Below, one piece after another: positions 43,634 through 52,687 of a stretch of DNA of 64,000 bases. The position numbers were made by a program, and so were the translations under genes. The stretch comes from Ancylomarina salipaludis (lineage in GTDB: Bacteria; Bacteroidota; Bacteroidia; Bacteroidales; Marinifilaceae): contig NZ_SAXA01000007.1 in NCBI RefSeq assembly GCF_004122035.1, positions 124,001 to 188,000 on the forward strand. The letters are read 5' to 3'. The first letter of the stretch is position 1; the number at the start of each line of letters is the position of its first letter. The notes under the pieces were generated by a model. It saw only the letters and a program-made list of their open reading frames with translations, was not told where the DNA came from and did not search any database.

Positions 43634-45664
43634 ATGCGAGATATTAATATGAGAGACGATCAACTTGACCAGATAGAAATCCAAACCAAATTAGACTTAG
43701 AAGCTGCAAATAAAAAACTTTCCGAAGAAATCGAAACCCGAAAAAAGGCTGAAGAAAAACTATTAAAAGAGCACGAAAATTTCTTAAAGATATTTTCAGC
43801 TGTACCTATGGGCATACTTCTTCTCGATCGAGACACAGCTATAGTTCATGCGAACCAGGCTATTTATTCTATGATTTTTCGGGACCCAACAGAAGTTATT
43901 GGTCTTTGGGCCGGAGGTGGATTAGGCTGCATTCATAGTCTTGAAACACCTAAAGGCTGTGGATTTTCAAGTTCATGCCCGACTTGTCCATTTCGTCAGG
44001 GCATAGAACAAATCATTTCGGAAAATAAACAAATACATGGCGCTGAACTTAATTTAACCTTGGTCATCAATGGAAAGCCTGATGACAGATGCCTTAGTGT
44101 TAGCGCTGAACCTCTTGATATTGATGGGCATCCCCATGTAATAGTCACTATAGATGATATTACAGATCGAAAAAAAACAGAACAAGCTCTAAAAGAAAGT
44201 GAAAAACGCATTAGTACTATCCTCGAAACGGAACCCGAATGTGTAAAAATCCTCGATAAAGAAGGAAAACTAACCTACATGAATCCAGCTGGTCTTAATA
44301 TGATTGAGGCAGATAATCTCAATCAGGTTTTAGGTCAACCCATCCTTCCTCTGATAAAAAAAGAATACAGAAAAGCATTTAAAGAGCTCAATTTCAAAAC
44401 ACTAAATGGTGAAGGTGGAAAGCTGGAATTTGAAGTTAATGGTTTAAAAGGACGACGCATTTGGTTGGAAACCAGCAGTGTTCCTTTACGTCTTCAAAAT
44501 GATGAAATCACAGGTATACTCGCAATAACACGAGACATTAATGATAGAAAGAAAGCAGAACAAAAACTAAAAAGATCATTATCGTTAGTAAAAGCAACAC
44601 TAGAATCAACGGTTGATGGCATTCTTGTAATTGACAAAAAACGGAAAGTTAAACGATTTAATAACAAATTTGTTGAGCTCTGGCGTATTTCAGATGAAGT
44701 GCTTGCAACACGCGATGATGAAAAGTTATTGGCTTCGGTACTCTATCAATTATCTGAGCCCGAAAATTTCCTGTCCAAAGTCGAAAACTTATACTTAACA
44801 GATGATGAATCATTTGATCTTATCGATTTTAAAGATGGCAAGAAATTCGAGTTTTATTCACGACCACAGGAGTTAGATGGGAAAAGCATTGGCAGAGTAT
44901 GGAGTTTTCGTGACATAACCAAACGCAATAAAGCAGAACAAGCACTAAAAGAAAGTAAACAACAGCTGGAAGAACTCAACGCAACCAAAGACAAACTTTT
45001 TTCGATCATTGGACACGATTTACGAGGCCCCATCGGTAGCTTCAAGCAACTTATCGAATTAATACTTTCAAATTACGATTTAACAGATACTCAAAGCTTA
45101 ACCGAAATATTGAAAGTTATTCAAAAAACTGCAAATACAACTTATGATTTATTGGAAAACCTTCTAACCTGGGCAAATAGTCAACGAAATGAAGTCGTGT
45201 TTATGCCTGCGAATATCAATTTATCTGAAATTATTGATACTTGTACGTTCATGTTAGCAGAAACAGCGAAAAGTAAGAACATTACGGTTCACAATCAAGT
45301 CTCAGCAGATCAATTGGCCTACGCTGATAAAAACATGCTCATGACCATTCTTCGGAATTTAATATCCAATGCAATAAAATTCACACATCCTAATAAGAAT
45401 ATTTATTTGTCAGCTGTTGATACGAGTAAACACATTTCCATTAGCGTAAAAGATGAGGGCGTTGGAATTAGTCCTGAAAATTTAGGCAAACTTTTTAAAT
45501 CGACTGATTATTTAACAACTTATGGCACTTCAGGTGAAAAAGGAACGGGTTTAGGCTTGCTTCTATGCAAAGATTTTGTAGAAAAACATGAAGGTCAAAT
45601 TTGGGTGGAATCAGAAGACGAAAAAGGTAGTGTCTTTTATTTTACACTCCCCCATCAATCTTAA
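43634..45664 (+). CDS. Soluble PAS-sensor histidine kinase
   Basis: A 676-residue kinase without membrane segments. After a short coiled coil (about 10-50) come three PAS domains (about 50-180, 188-308 and 318-432). The first holds a cysteine cluster (GLGCIHSL, GCGFSSSCPTCPFRQG), a layout seen in PAS domains that may bind metal, Fe-S or haem. HisKA follows (FSIIGHDLRGPIGSFKQL, His near 461), then HATPase_c with N-box LRNLISNAIKF, G1 DEGVGIS and G2 GEKGTGLGL. No receiver domain and no adjacent response regulator, so it is an orphan. The DUF1697 gene follows 30 bp later. Ligand unknown; a redox or gas signal is a guess. Confidence 0.9.
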   Translation: MRDINMRDDQLDQIEIQTKLDLEAANKKLSEEIETRKKAEEKLLKEHENFLKIFSAVPMGILLLDRDTAIVHANQAIYSMIFRDPTEVIGLWAGGGLGCIHSLETPKGCGFSSSCPTCPFRQGIEQIISENKQIHGAELNLTLVINGKPDDRCLSVSAEPLDIDGHPHVIVTIDDITDRKKTEQALKESEKRISTILETEPECVKILDKEGKLTYMNPAGLNMIEADNLNQVLGQPILPLIKKEYRKAFKELNFKTLNGEGGKLEFEVNGLKGRRIWLETSSVPLRLQNDEITGILAITRDINDRKKAEQKLKRSLSLVKATLESTVDGILVIDKKRKVKRFNNKFVELWRISDEVLATRDDEKLLASVLYQLSEPENFLSKVENLYLTDDESFDLIDFKDGKKFEFYSRPQELDGKSIGRVWSFRDITKRNKAEQALKESKQQLEELNATKDKLFSIIGHDLRGPIGSFKQLIELILSNYDLTDTQSLTEILKVIQKTANTTYDLLENLLTWANSQRNEVVFMPANINLSEIIDTCTFMLAETAKSKNITVHNQVSADQLAYADKNMLMTILRNLISNAIKFTHPNKNIYLSAVDTSKHISISVKDEGVGISPENLGKLFKSTDYLTTYGTSGEKGTGLGLLLCKDFVEKHEGQIWVESEDEKGSVFYFTLPHQS

Positions 45665-45694
45665 TAACAAACTTTTGATTATAAAATAAAACTC

Positions 45695-46240
45695 ATGACA
45701 AAATACATCGCCCTTTTGAGGGGTATAAATGTAGGTGGCAAGCGCAAAGTACTTATGGCAGATTTAAGTCTTATCTTTTCAAAGCTTGGCTTTTCAAACT
45801 GTATCACTTATATCCAAAGTGGAAATATTATTTTTGATACTGATGGACAAAAAAATAACTCACAACTCGCTGAAACAATTCAAAAAGCAATATTGGATCA
45901 CTATCAATTCGAAGTACCTGTAATGGTCAGAAAACTTAATGAGTGGACACAAACCATTAAAGAAAATCCTTTTTTTAATGACAGCAGCATCAGCATAGAT
46001 CAGCTTCATTTAACACTGCTGGACAAAAGTCCCGAAGAAGAGCTAATTAGCAAATTAAGAACGATGGATTTGGGTGACGATGAATTCGTCGTTATTGGAC
46101 AGGATGTTTTCATCTGTTGCAAGGGAAAATACAGCCAATCAAAATTAACAAATACCCTATTTGAAAAAAAACTCGATTGCCAGGCTACAACACGGAATTG
46201 GAAAACCGTTTTGAAACTTTCAGAACTCGGTACTGAATAA
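45695..46240 (+). CDS. DUF1697 family protein
   Basis: A 181-residue protein of the DUF1697 family, with the hallmark start KYIALLRGINVGGKRKVLMADL and the FSNCITYIQSGNIIFDT block, then RNWKTVLKLSEL at the end. The family is common but uncharacterised; the fold is alpha/beta and no catalytic residues are established. It starts 30 bp after the PAS kinase stop and could be cotranscribed with it, followed by YwbE. ATG start. Confidence 0.88.
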   Translation: MTKYIALLRGINVGGKRKVLMADLSLIFSKLGFSNCITYIQSGNIIFDTDGQKNNSQLAETIQKAILDHYQFEVPVMVRKLNEWTQTIKENPFFNDSSISIDQLHLTLLDKSPEEELISKLRTMDLGDDEFVVIGQDVFICCKGKYSQSKLTNTLFEKKLDCQATTRNWKTVLKLSELGTE

Positions 46241-46287
46241 AAAGGATAGAAAAGCTATCTTGCCAATCCAAACAAAAAAACAGAATT

Positions 46288-46506
46288 ATGGCAGATTTTC
46301 ACCAGGATGGTAAAAAAAGAAAAAACATCAAAATAGGCTTATATGTTGAAATTGTACAAAAACAAGATCAGCGTACTGGCGAATTAACCGAAGGTGTAGT
46401 GAAACGCATCCTGACTAAATCCCCCACTCATCCTCACGGCATCAAGGTCCAATTGGAAACAGGTGAAGTGGGGCGCGTAAAAAATATTCTTGATGATGAA
46501 GATTAA
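46288..46506 (+). CDS. YwbE-like small protein (DUF2196)
   Basis: A 72-residue protein matching the YwbE family: KKRKNIKIGLYVEIVQKQDQ, TGELTEGVVKRILTKSP, HPHGIKVQLETGEVGRV. It has the form of a KOW/SH3-like small beta-barrel (G-L-Y-V-E-I-V-Q-K... T-G-E-V-G-R-V), which would fit RNA or ribosome contact, but function is not known. ATG start; 47 bp after DUF1697; followed by a strong terminator. Confidence 0.85.
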   Translation: MADFHQDGKKRKNIKIGLYVEIVQKQDQRTGELTEGVVKRILTKSPTHPHGIKVQLETGEVGRVKNILDDED

Positions 46507-46525
46507 TTCATAATGAAAACAATCG

Positions 46526-46555
46526 ACCGTTTTGCATATGCAAAGCGGTTTTTTT
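46526..46555 (+). terminator. Terminator after ywbE
   Basis: ACCGTTTTGC-ATAT-GCAAAGCGGT with a long T run; one G-T pair. Confidence 0.9.
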
Positions 46556-46765
46556 CTCTTGTATCAAATTCCAGTTCTTTTAGTAATTCAAAAAACTATA
46601 AAAGACCATCTCCTCTTTTTATCACATCAATTCACCTTAACCAAAAAGAACTTTACTATATTTAGTCTCAGAAGAGTGAAAACCACAAACTTGTCAACAT
46701 TAAAAGATTTAATAATGACAACAACATCACTCCAAAACAAAATTCATTAACCAAAATTTTCTGAG

Positions 46766-47392
46766 GTGAATATCGAACATATTTTTAATAACAATCGGCA
46801 ATGGATTGCTGAAAAGCTGAATAAAGATCCTGAATATTTCAAAAAACTAGCTAGCGAACAAAATCCTGAAATTTTATATATCGGCTGTTCTGATAGTCGT
46901 GTCACAACCGGTGATTTAATGGGCATAGAACCCGGCGATATGTTTGTCCATCGCAATATTGCCAACATGGTATCCAATACCGATTTAAGTGCCATGTCTG
47001 TCATCAATTATGCCATAAACAACCTTAAAGTAAAACATGTGGTGATCTGCGGACATTACAATTGCGGCGGTGTAAAAGCTGCTATGCAGGCTGAAGACAT
47101 GGGAATTCTGAATCCCTGGCTCAGAAATATTCGCGATGTTTACCGCTTGCACAAAGATGAGTTGAATGCCATAACCGATGAAGAGCAAAAATACAACCGA
47201 TTGGTTGAACTGAATGTGCAGGAACAATGCGTGAATCTAATCAAAACAGCAGAAGTCCAAAAAGCACTCAGACATCAACAAATCACTGTGCATGGTTGGG
47301 TTTTCGATATCCACACAGGCCATATTATCGATATGAAAATTGATTTTAATAAGATATTAAAAGACATTATGGAAATATACCGTCTTGAGTAA
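46766..47392 (+). CDS. Beta-class carbonic anhydrase
   Basis: A 208-residue beta-carbonic anhydrase converting CO2 and bicarbonate. Zinc ligands are C41 (IGCSDSRV), H97 and C100 (ICGHYNCGGV), with the D43-R45 dyad. Further blocks are GDMFVHRNIANMV and NVQEQCVNLIKTAEVQ. Length is normal for the class. The start is GTG (46766) giving MNIEHIFNNNRQWI, which matches the usual N-terminus; GAGG lies just before. Cytosolic; the gene is alone and BrnQ follows 115 bp later. Confidence 0.96.
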   Translation: MNIEHIFNNNRQWIAEKLNKDPEYFKKLASEQNPEILYIGCSDSRVTTGDLMGIEPGDMFVHRNIANMVSNTDLSAMSVINYAINNLKVKHVVICGHYNCGGVKAAMQAEDMGILNPWLRNIRDVYRLHKDELNAITDEEQKYNRLVELNVQEQCVNLIKTAEVQKALRHQQITVHGWVFDIHTGHIIDMKIDFNKILKDIMEIYRLE

Positions 47393-47507
47393 TTTTCTCC
47401 CTTAGTTTATCACACCCCATTTTTCCTTATGAATTTAAAATAACTGATAATTGTTTGTTTTTTTTCATCAATCATTTGATACATTCGCGCTCTATTTTTA
47501 ATAACAA

Positions 47508-48803
47508 ATGATGATGAAGAAGCTTAAGGATGTGATGGTGATTGGTGTAGCATTGTTTGCTATGTTTTTTGGTGCTGGAAATTTAATATTTCCACCTCAG
47601 TTGGGTGTTTTAAGTGGTGATTCCTGGTTACAAGCCATCATGGGATTTTTTACGACTGATGTAAGTTTATCAATATTGGCAATTATTGCCATTGCAAAAT
47701 CGGGAGGTACATTCAATTCCTTTGCTTCCAAAGTTGGAACAAAGTTTAGTATCATCATGGGGATCATCATCATGCTAATTATAGGTCCCCTATTGGCACT
47801 ACCAAGAACAGGCGCAGTCAGTTATGAAATGGGTATAGTCCCAATCTTTCCTGGAATGCCTCAATATATCTTTACATTGATTTATTTTGGTATTTCCCTA
47901 CTCTTTGTAATCAATCCTAAGGGTATTATCGATAAGATAGCCGTCTACCTGACACCTGTCTTACTTATTGCCTTGGTATCGATTATTGTAAAAAATATGC
48001 TAATGCCAGTAGAAACAATGGCAGAGGCACAATTAACAAACGTATACACCTATGCATTTCTCGAAGGCTATCAAACCCTGGATGGTTTAGGAGCAGTTAT
48101 ATTTGCGGGTATTATTCTTGTAAGCTTAAAAGAAAAAGGCTACACTGATACTTCATCACAAATAAAAATGACCATCAAGTCCGGCCTGATTGCCTTGAGC
48201 ATTATCGGTTTTGTATATGGTGGTTTAATATATCTTGGCGCCAATGGTGCTGCCAATATTCCGGAAGGAATGAATAGAACCGAAACCTTTATGGCTCTGG
48301 TTGACCGAATGTTCGGACAATATGGGGTTTGGATGGTTGCCGTGACAGTTATATTTGCCTGTTTTACCACAACAGTAGGTCTAACAACAACTGTTGCCGA
48401 ATACTTTAACGAACTGACCAACAACAAACTAAGCTATCGTTTTAATGTGATCACCATCACCCTAATCAGTTTCCTGCTTGCCAATTTGGGTGTAGAACAA
48501 ATCGTCTACTTTTCTGGTCCGATTTTAAATATGATCTACCCAGCCATATTGGTCCTGATCATTCTTAATCTGTTTGATAAATACATTCGTTTCAAGGGTG
48601 TTTATTCTGGTGTTGTAGGTGGCACTCTGGCTTTCAGTATACTTATATTTATCTGCCAATCCTTTGATGCTTTATCACAAACCCGGAATTGGTTATTATC
48701 CTTTCCTATGAGTACCTACGAAATGGGATGGTTGCTACCAGCTATAATTGGTGGACTAGCAACTTCTATGACTTATAAAATTAAAACAAGCCGAGCTGCC
48801 TAA
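47508..48803 (+). CDS. brnQ: Branched-chain amino acid carrier protein (BrnQ/LIVCS family)
   Basis: A 431-residue inner-membrane protein with about 12 hydrophobic segments. The LIVCS family signature is at the N-terminus (MFFGAGNLIFPPQLG), followed by ALPRTGAVSYEMGI and IVYFSGPILNMIYPAILVLIILN. It imports leucine, isoleucine and valine with sodium (or protons). ATG start, with two more Met codons directly following the first (MMMKK), so the exact N-terminus is uncertain by two residues. Monocistronic; ends at a bidirectional terminator. Confidence 0.95.
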   Translation: MMMKKLKDVMVIGVALFAMFFGAGNLIFPPQLGVLSGDSWLQAIMGFFTTDVSLSILAIIAIAKSGGTFNSFASKVGTKFSIIMGIIIMLIIGPLLALPRTGAVSYEMGIVPIFPGMPQYIFTLIYFGISLLFVINPKGIIDKIAVYLTPVLLIALVSIIVKNMLMPVETMAEAQLTNVYTYAFLEGYQTLDGLGAVIFAGIILVSLKEKGYTDTSSQIKMTIKSGLIALSIIGFVYGGLIYLGANGAANIPEGMNRTETFMALVDRMFGQYGVWMVAVTVIFACFTTTVGLTTTVAEYFNELTNNKLSYRFNVITITLISFLLANLGVEQIVYFSGPILNMIYPAILVLIILNLFDKYIRFKGVYSGVVGGTLAFSILIFICQSFDALSQTRNWLLSFPMSTYEMGWLLPAIIGGLATSMTYKIKTSRAA

Positions 48804-48811
48804 AGAACAGT

Positions 48812-48856
48812 AAAGCATTCTACAGGCACTAATATTTCATCCTGTAGAATGGCTTT
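48812..48856. terminator. Bidirectional terminator between brnQ and the ABM gene
   Basis: CATTCTACAGG/CCTGTAGAATG (perfect 11 bp), extended by AAAG/CTTT across a one-base bulge. Confidence 0.75.
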
Positions 48857-48878
48857 ACAATTCTCTATCATGCAGAAC

Positions 48879-49544
48879 TTAAACGCTTACCCAATTTCCT
48901 AAAGGATTAAGAATACGAAATGTTCGAAAACTTAAAACAGCATCAGGCAGAATAGACTCCAAAAGTTTTCGATGCTCATCAGAAAAATTTATACGCCCTG
49001 GTTTACTCCAACGCTCATAAACAGTAAACCGGGATGAATCTTCAGCATCCTGATGCAGAAAAGCACAAACGAAAGCCCCCTCTCTGGCCATTCCATCCAA
49101 CACATGCAAAGCTGCTTCTTTCCAATCGGCTTGTCTATGTGGCTTAATTTGAAAGTTCATATAAAAAATCAAATCATTTTCTACTGGTTCAAACTTTGGA
49201 TTAGCCCAAAAGGCTAAAGGACGAAGAATGTGAATTAATCTTGGAGTCGAACTCATCTCAGGCAATCTCTTCTCATACGCTTCACGATAGGGCTTTGCTG
49301 CCATTTGGTAGGTCATAAAATCCTCTTTCGATGACTCAGTCCATCGTTCATACATACTAAACTTTGTAGGATCCTCTGCATCCTGATGAACAAAAGCACT
49401 TACAAATGCTGGCTCTCGACGCATATGATCTACGAGCGCAAACAAACGTTTCTGAAATTCTTCAGTACAATCAGGCTTGATATGATATTTCACATAGAAA
49501 ACCAAATCATCCGGATTCGCTAGTTTAGTTGGATTTATTGTCAT
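48879..49544 (-). CDS. Protein with two tandem ABM (antibiotic biosynthesis monooxygenase-like) domains
   Basis: A 221-residue protein made of two homologous ABM halves. Residues about 12-95 contain DLVFYVKYHIKPDCTEEF and AFVHQDAEDPTKFSMYERW. Residues about 122-205 contain DLIFYMNFQIKPHRQADW and AFLHQDAEDSSRFTVYERW. Single ABM domains (YgiN type) dimerise; here the dimer appears to be joined in one chain. Members are cofactor-free monooxygenases, quinol oxidases or haem-degrading enzymes. No catalytic residue can be assigned. ATG start; divergent from tetR and possibly in its regulatory reach. Confidence 0.82.
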   Translation of the reverse strand: MTINPTKLANPDDLVFYVKYHIKPDCTEEFQKRLFALVDHMRREPAFVSAFVHQDAEDPTKFSMYERWTESSKEDFMTYQMAAKPYREAYEKRLPEMSSTPRLIHILRPLAFWANPKFEPVENDLIFYMNFQIKPHRQADWKEAALHVLDGMAREGAFVCAFLHQDAEDSSRFTVYERWSKPGRINFSDEHRKLLESILPDAVLSFRTFRILNPLGNWVSV

Positions 49545-49726
49545 TCTTCAATCCTCCTTTTATCTGTTTACATTACTTTTTTCTGTTAATCATCTGAATT
49601 ATACAAGTTATCACTTTTGAAGCCATAAAGCAACAGTGAATCTCATACACGAATTCCTGTTGTACTTTTCAATTAATTAAAAATTTAAGTTCCTCTATCT
49701 GAAAGTTTAAGATATTAATCATCAAA

Positions 49727-49853
49727 TTTAACCAGTTGGTTAAAAAAAATCAATTTTAATTTGCGATTATGAATTTATGCTCTACATTTGCATTAACCAA
49801 GTAGTTAAACCATATGGTTATTTTTTAAAATTATTTTAACCAGATGGTTAAAA
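49727..49853 (+). promoter_or_regulatory. tetR-exporter promoter with four TTAACCA-NN-TGGTTAA operators
   Basis: A consensus promoter, TTTG (49760-49763), 19-bp spacer, TACATTTG (49783-49790), is surrounded by four related palindromes. These are TTTAACCA-GT-TGGTTAAA (49727-49744), TTAACCA-AG-TAGTTAA (49793-49808, one mismatch), AACCATATGGTT (49808-49819) and TTTTAACCA-GA-TGGTTAAAA (49834-49853). One lies upstream of -33, three between -7 and the tetR ATG. They fit autorepression by the TetR protein. The first could also affect the divergent ABM gene. Confidence 0.82.
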
Positions 49854-49863
49854 AACAAAAGTC

Positions 49864-50472
49864 ATGGAAAAGAAAATAATTGAAACTCAGGAAAATATTC
49901 TGGACGCAGCTAGAACTATTTTTGCTCAAAAAGGCTTAGCCGGAGCCAGAATGCAGGAAATAGCCGATCGTGCCGGTATTAACAAAGCTCTCTTACATTA
50001 TTATTATAGAAGCAAAGAAAAGCTGTTTGAACAAGTTTTTGAAGAAGCCTTTAAAAAACTGATTCGCCCTTTAGCTGCATTTTTAGCTGATGATTCTGAA
50101 TTGTTTCAGAAAATCAGAAACATTTGCAAGCACTACAATAAAATATTGATCCAATACCCTTTTATCCCAAACTTCATAATAAATGAGATTAATACCAATC
50201 CCAACCGCATAATAAACCTGATTAGTTTTGAAGGCGTTGCTGAAGGGAAACAAAAAACCATGGCACAAATTCAAACTGCTGTAAAATCGGGAAAAATAAG
50301 ACCTATTGACCCACGAGAACTCATTATGAATATTATAAGTCTCTCGGTCTTCCCCTTTGCAAGCCGTCCCATAACTGGACAATTCTTATATAAAAATGAA
50401 GACATGGATCAGATTCTTAAATCAAGAGCTGACAGTGTTGCCGACTTTATTATTCAATCGATAAAAATCTAA
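49864..50472 (+). CDS. TetR/AcrR family transcriptional regulator
   Basis: A 202-residue TetR-type repressor. The N-terminal HTH is clear: ILDAARTIFAQKGLAGARMQEIADRAGINKALLHYYYRSKEKLFEQVF. The C-terminal ligand domain is of the YbiH/CecR-like type. It is the first gene of the exporter operon and starts 10 bp after the last of four palindromes that should be its operators. The tolC gene follows after 9 bp. Inducer unknown; likely a substrate of the pump such as a drug, bile salt or dye. Confidence 0.94.
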   Translation: MEKKIIETQENILDAARTIFAQKGLAGARMQEIADRAGINKALLHYYYRSKEKLFEQVFEEAFKKLIRPLAAFLADDSELFQKIRNICKHYNKILIQYPFIPNFIINEINTNPNRIINLISFEGVAEGKQKTMAQIQTAVKSGKIRPIDPRELIMNIISLSVFPFASRPITGQFLYKNEDMDQILKSRADSVADFIIQSIKI

Positions 50473-50481
50473 AAAATCAAG

Positions 50482-51771
50482 ATGAACTCACTTTTCAAAA
50501 ATAGCAGGTACCTACTTCTACTGGCACTCATCTTTCATTTTCAAATTGGATGGACTCAGGAAGAGGTGCTTAATTTGGAGCAATGTCAGAAAGAAGTGCA
50601 GGAAAACTTTCCTTTAGTAAAAGGGAAAGATCTTTTAAACCAATCTTCACAACTGAATATTGAAAATCTCAAAACATCCTATCTACCCAGACTATATGCA
50701 AATGGGAAAGTCACCTATCAGTCCGATGTTACAGGTATTTCTTTACCCAATATGGTAACCCCCCAGGCACCAAAAGATCAATATGCTCTTAATGTTGACA
50801 TTGAACAGCTGATTTATGACGGTGGAAAAACCAAAGACAGAATTGAATTAGAAAAAAAGGCTTCGGAAGTCGAAATCCAAAACCTGGAAATTCAACTCTA
50901 TCAGTTGCGCAAAAGAGTAAATGATGCATTCTTTGGCATTCAGCTGGTTCGCAAAAACAAGCTGGTACTTCTCGACAAACACAAAACCATTTCGAATCGA
51001 ATAAAACAAATCCGATCTGCTGTAGAAAATGGAGTCCTTCTTCCTGCCAACCTAAAAGTAATGGAATCAGAACTATTGCTCATCGATCAACAAATTCAGG
51101 AATTGAGTGCATATGAAGCAACTTCTTTTCATGTTCTATCCGAACTAATGGGACGTAAAATTGATACCAATACACAACTACAGGACAACAGTCTTAATAT
51201 CGAATCTGTAGATAATTTAAACACAAAAAGTAAAGAAAGACCAGAATATCAGATGTATTCAAGTCAAAAATCATTACTCGAAGCGCAAAAAGAACTCTTG
51301 AAAAAAGACCGCTATCCCGTAATATCAGGTTTTGGCCAATTGGGATATGGCAACCCCGGCTACAATCAATTGACCGATCAGTTTGATACTTATTATATGT
51401 TGGGGGCTAAAATATCCTGGCATATTTTCGATTGGAAATCGAACCGTCGTAAACAAAAAGAAATTACAATCCGCAAGGATATTGTAAACACGCAGGAACT
51501 AAGCTTTACACAGAATCAACTGATCGAGTTGGGAAATGAAAGCATCAGATTGAAAAAAATTAAAATCTTACTCGAAAAAGATGACGCAATCATAGAACTA
51601 AAAAAAGCCATCAGTGAAAGTTCAGCCTCACAACTGGACAATGGTGTTATTACTTCAAGCGACTACCTTGATGATTTAAATAAAGAAATTCAAGCAAAAC
51701 TAAACAAAGCCTATCACCTGATTCAGCTGCAACAATCATTGGCAGAATATCAAAGAATTAAAGGCATTTAA
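50482..51771 (+). CDS. TolC-family outer membrane efflux protein
   Basis: A 429-residue outer-membrane channel with signal peptide (LLLLALIFHFQIGWTQ) and two TolC/OEP repeats (about 25-210 and 240-425). The long coiled helices show heptads (SQLNIENLKTSYLPRLYANGKV; LIELGNESIRLKKIKILLEKDD). As a trimer it would open the outer membrane for the HlyD/ABC pump encoded next. Second gene of the operon; 22 bp before the adaptor gene. Confidence 0.9.
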   Translation: MNSLFKNSRYLLLLALIFHFQIGWTQEEVLNLEQCQKEVQENFPLVKGKDLLNQSSQLNIENLKTSYLPRLYANGKVTYQSDVTGISLPNMVTPQAPKDQYALNVDIEQLIYDGGKTKDRIELEKKASEVEIQNLEIQLYQLRKRVNDAFFGIQLVRKNKLVLLDKHKTISNRIKQIRSAVENGVLLPANLKVMESELLLIDQQIQELSAYEATSFHVLSELMGRKIDTNTQLQDNSLNIESVDNLNTKSKERPEYQMYSSQKSLLEAQKELLKKDRYPVISGFGQLGYGNPGYNQLTDQFDTYYMLGAKISWHIFDWKSNRRKQKEITIRKDIVNTQELSFTQNQLIELGNESIRLKKIKILLEKDDAIIELKKAISESSASQLDNGVITSSDYLDDLNKEIQAKLNKAYHLIQLQQSLAEYQRIKGI

Positions 51772-51793
51772 ACAATTCTAAAATTACAATCAT

Positions 51794-52684
51794 ATGAAAC
51801 CAACTATAATCATTGGAGTAAGCATTGCATTAGCATTTATTGCATCTGCCTGCAATCAAAACACAATTCAATCGGATGCATACGGAAATTTTGAAACGAC
51901 TGAATACATGATTTCAGCGGAAAACAGTGGTAAAATTCTTGCTCTTAATCTGGATGAAGGCGATGTTTTCGAGCAAGCGCAACAAGTCGGACTCATCGAT
52001 ACCACTCAACTATTCCTACAGAGAGAACAACTGAAAGCACAAAAACAAACCATCGCTTCCGGAATTAAGAACATTCTTTCGCGTATCGCTGTTTACAAGG
52101 AACAAATCGCCATACTAAAAAAGGATAAGTTAAGAATAGACAAGATGTTTGAAGATGGTGCAGCAACCAGCAAAGAAGTGGACGATATCAATGGAAAAAT
52201 TCAGCTTGCTCAAAAACAAATACAGGCAATTAAAACTGAAAATGCCAAGGTTTTGGGTGAACTGGAAAATGTAGATCGCAAGATAGAGGCTCTAAACGAT
52301 TTGATTAAAAAAAGCATCATTGCAGTACCTCAAGCAGCTACCGTTTTAGAGAAATATCACGAACAATTCGAAATGGTAAATACAGGAACGCCACTCTTCA
52401 AACTAGCAGATTTAAGCACACTTGATTTAAGAGCTTATATCAGTGGCGATCAGCTTTCCGAGGTTAAAATTGGTCAGGATGTCAAAGTCCTGATTGATAA
52501 AAACAAAGAGGAAAATCAGACTCTTTCAGGTAAAATCATCTGGATTTCTTCCCAGTCTGAATTTACCCCTAAAATTATTCAAACCAAGGAAGAGCGTGTA
52601 AAATTGGTTTATGCCATTAAGGTAAAAGTGAAAAACGACGGTCGATTAAAAATTGGCATGCCAGGCGAAATCAGATTCAAATAG
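51794..52684 (+). CDS. HlyD-family periplasmic adaptor (lipoprotein)
   Basis: A 296-residue membrane fusion protein. The lipobox is IASAC (Cys20), so it is anchored by lipid rather than a helix. It has the barrel-sandwich halves (YMISAENSGKILALNLDEGDVFEQAQQVG and IIAVPQAATVLEKYHEQFEMVNTGTPLFKLADLS), a long coiled-coil hairpin (about 70-165), and a beta-barrel (ISGDQLSEVKIGQDVKVLIDK). It bridges the ABC pump and TolC. This is the YbhG-like position in the operon; 3 bp separate it from the first ATPase gene. Confidence 0.92.
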   Translation: MKPTIIIGVSIALAFIASACNQNTIQSDAYGNFETTEYMISAENSGKILALNLDEGDVFEQAQQVGLIDTTQLFLQREQLKAQKQTIASGIKNILSRIAVYKEQIAILKKDKLRIDKMFEDGAATSKEVDDINGKIQLAQKQIQAIKTENAKVLGELENVDRKIEALNDLIKKSIIAVPQAATVLEKYHEQFEMVNTGTPLFKLADLSTLDLRAYISGDQLSEVKIGQDVKVLIDKNKEENQTLSGKIIWISSQSEFTPKIIQTKEERVKLVYAIKVKVKNDGRLKIGMPGEIRFK

Positions 52685-52687
52685 CAT

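Noticed and set aside
46532-46750. A 72-codon plus-strand ORF between ywbE and the carbonic anhydrase gene
   Set aside because: It begins inside the ywbE terminator and shows no domain or codon-use support.
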